From: Desulfovibrio sp.
Lineage (GTDB): Bacteria > Desulfobacterota > Desulfovibrionia > Desulfovibrionales > Desulfovibrionaceae
DNA: 57,061 nt
Assembly: GCA_024699605.1 (NCBI GenBank)
Contig: JAILPJ010000066.1
Span: 1 to 57,061 of the forward strand
Direction: 5' to 3'
The position numbers were made by a program, and so were the translations under genes. Within the stretch, counting starts at the first letter, position 1. Every line of letters begins with the position of its first letter. Of this stretch, positions 56,373 through 57,061 are shown piece by piece. The notes under the pieces are model-generated. The model saw nothing but the letters and a program-made list of their open reading frames with translations, did no database searches and was not told the origin of the DNA.

Positions 56373-56933
56373 CTACTTTTCATACAGCGCTAACGTCACG
56401 CCAATCTGAAAAAGAGCTTCAAAACTGAAAATCATATTTTTCTCAAAATTATCAACGTTATCTTTGCCGATTTCATCCGCTACGATATAAACTACATCTT
56501 CTAAGAAAGTGACAAATTTATCTTCACAATACTTCTCACAAAGCATTATATCAGCTTTATCGCTTGAATAACTATCAATGACACAATCGTTGTAAAGAAT
56601 TTCTTCGCCATCGCCTGTCTCTTCCCACCACTTCAGAGCACATAAAAAACCTGCGTAAAGGGCAGCAGAAAATTGTGCACTGGTGTAGCTTTCGTCAGTT
56701 TCACCATATTTTTCTTTGATATATTCTGAGTGCATAATGAAAATAGAGATTGCTTTTCTGGCTTGCAGGAGATCACTGACAATAATCGGTGAACATTGTA
56801 TTAATCCAGAAGCTACTGCCGTAGTGTGGGTGATTTTGAACATTTTATCCAGAAAATCAGAAGGTTCACAGAGTTTTCTAATATATTCTTCGTTAATACC
56901 TTTTTTCAACGCTTTTTGATAGTAACCGCTCAC
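56373..56933 (-). CDS. Orphan protein of unknown function
   Basis: 186 residues, not recognised. Acidic and helical (KWWEETGDGEEILYNDCVIDSYSSDKADIMLCEKYCEDKF), with no signal peptide. It is more AT-rich than its neighbours, with Lys/Glu/Ile/Asn-rich composition, which suggests acquisition by transfer. The open frame is long and free of an opposing gene, the main reason to call it. No ribosome site stands out before the ATG (CAT at 56931-56933). Confidence 0.6.
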   Translation of the reverse strand: MSGYYQKALKKGINEEYIRKLCEPSDFLDKMFKITHTTAVASGLIQCSPIIVSDLLQARKAISIFIMHSEYIKEKYGETDESYTSAQFSAALYAGFLCALKWWEETGDGEEILYNDCVIDSYSSDKADIMLCEKYCEDKFVTFLEDVVYIVADEIGKDNVDNFEKNMIFSFEALFQIGVTLALYEK

Positions 56934-57061
56934 GTGGGTGAAGAAGGCGCCGTTTTTTAGACGCTTTCTGTGGCTTCATTTGCAATTTTTTTGATAGAAT
57001 TTTCTCAGACTTTCTGTCGTGATGTGGCAAAAATTTTGCATTTGTTTTTTCATGGAAAATT

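Noticed and set aside
1..57061. CRISPR arrays
   Set aside because: No regularly spaced short repeats were found; the only direct repeat array (23994-24160) is a contiguous 74-75 bp tandem repeat without spacers.

Overview
The window looks like a piece of a sulfate-reducer-type deltaproteobacterial chromosome (Desulfovibrionaceae or a close anaerobic relative). The periplasmic [FeFe]-hydrogenase HydA/HydB read almost like the Desulfovibrio vulgaris proteins, a four-haem class III cytochrome c is present, and the gene order around gatB, rpoH, cysS, ispE-tRNA-prs-rplY-pth is ordinary housekeeping. Most genes are tightly packed; the last 8-10 kb is looser, more AT-rich in places and carries gene relics.

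1-17.1 kb is a hydrogenase region. A vanX-like dipeptidase is followed by hydA-hydB and a strong terminator. Then comes a very compact 12-gene run on the + strand (3156-17096): a TM1266-type small regulator, hydE, hydF, two consecutive sets of nitrogenase-like H-D-K genes, then hypF-hypC-hypD-hypE. Genes from hydE to the second K overlap by 1-16 bp. The run thus mixes [FeFe] maturation (HydE, HydF), NiFe-type cyanide-ligand maturation (HypFCDE) and six nitrogenase-superfamily genes of unknown function. No hydG, hypA, hypB, nifB or NiFe structural gene is in the window. The nitrogenase-like catalytic subunits are short and appear to have lost several P-cluster cysteines. This cassette is the main candidate for an undescribed system.

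17.1-34.8 kb: a hydrolase relic, the cytochrome, a Lon-family protease, hemC, an FmdB-type zinc ribbon, gmhA, a tandem repeat, nadK, a large DUF89-like protein, gatB, a zinc-ribbon membrane protein, hpt, a TlpA-like thioredoxin, a short metH and rpoH. 34.8-47.2 kb: a TPR lipoprotein, a LolB-like lipoprotein, rpiB, cysS, an M48 protease, hslV, ispE, tRNA-Gln(UUG), prs, rplY, pth, a DUF5131 protein, ogt and a DIP1984-like protein. 47.2-57.1 kb: an MBL-fold hydrolase, a frameshifted acetyltransferase, an HD-GYP protein, upp, a TnpB relic, a MATE transporter, a flavin reductase-like protein and an orphan.

A second notable signal is a leader sequence found four times, each time directly before a start codon and in the gene's sense: before the cytochrome, the TlpA-like protein, metH and the DIP1984-like gene. 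It can fold as two adjacent hairpins plus a pseudoknot whose two strands change together among copies, and it occupies the place where a Shine-Dalgarno sequence would be. I do not recognise it as a known RNA family.

All assignments come from reading sequence motifs by eye; no database search was run.
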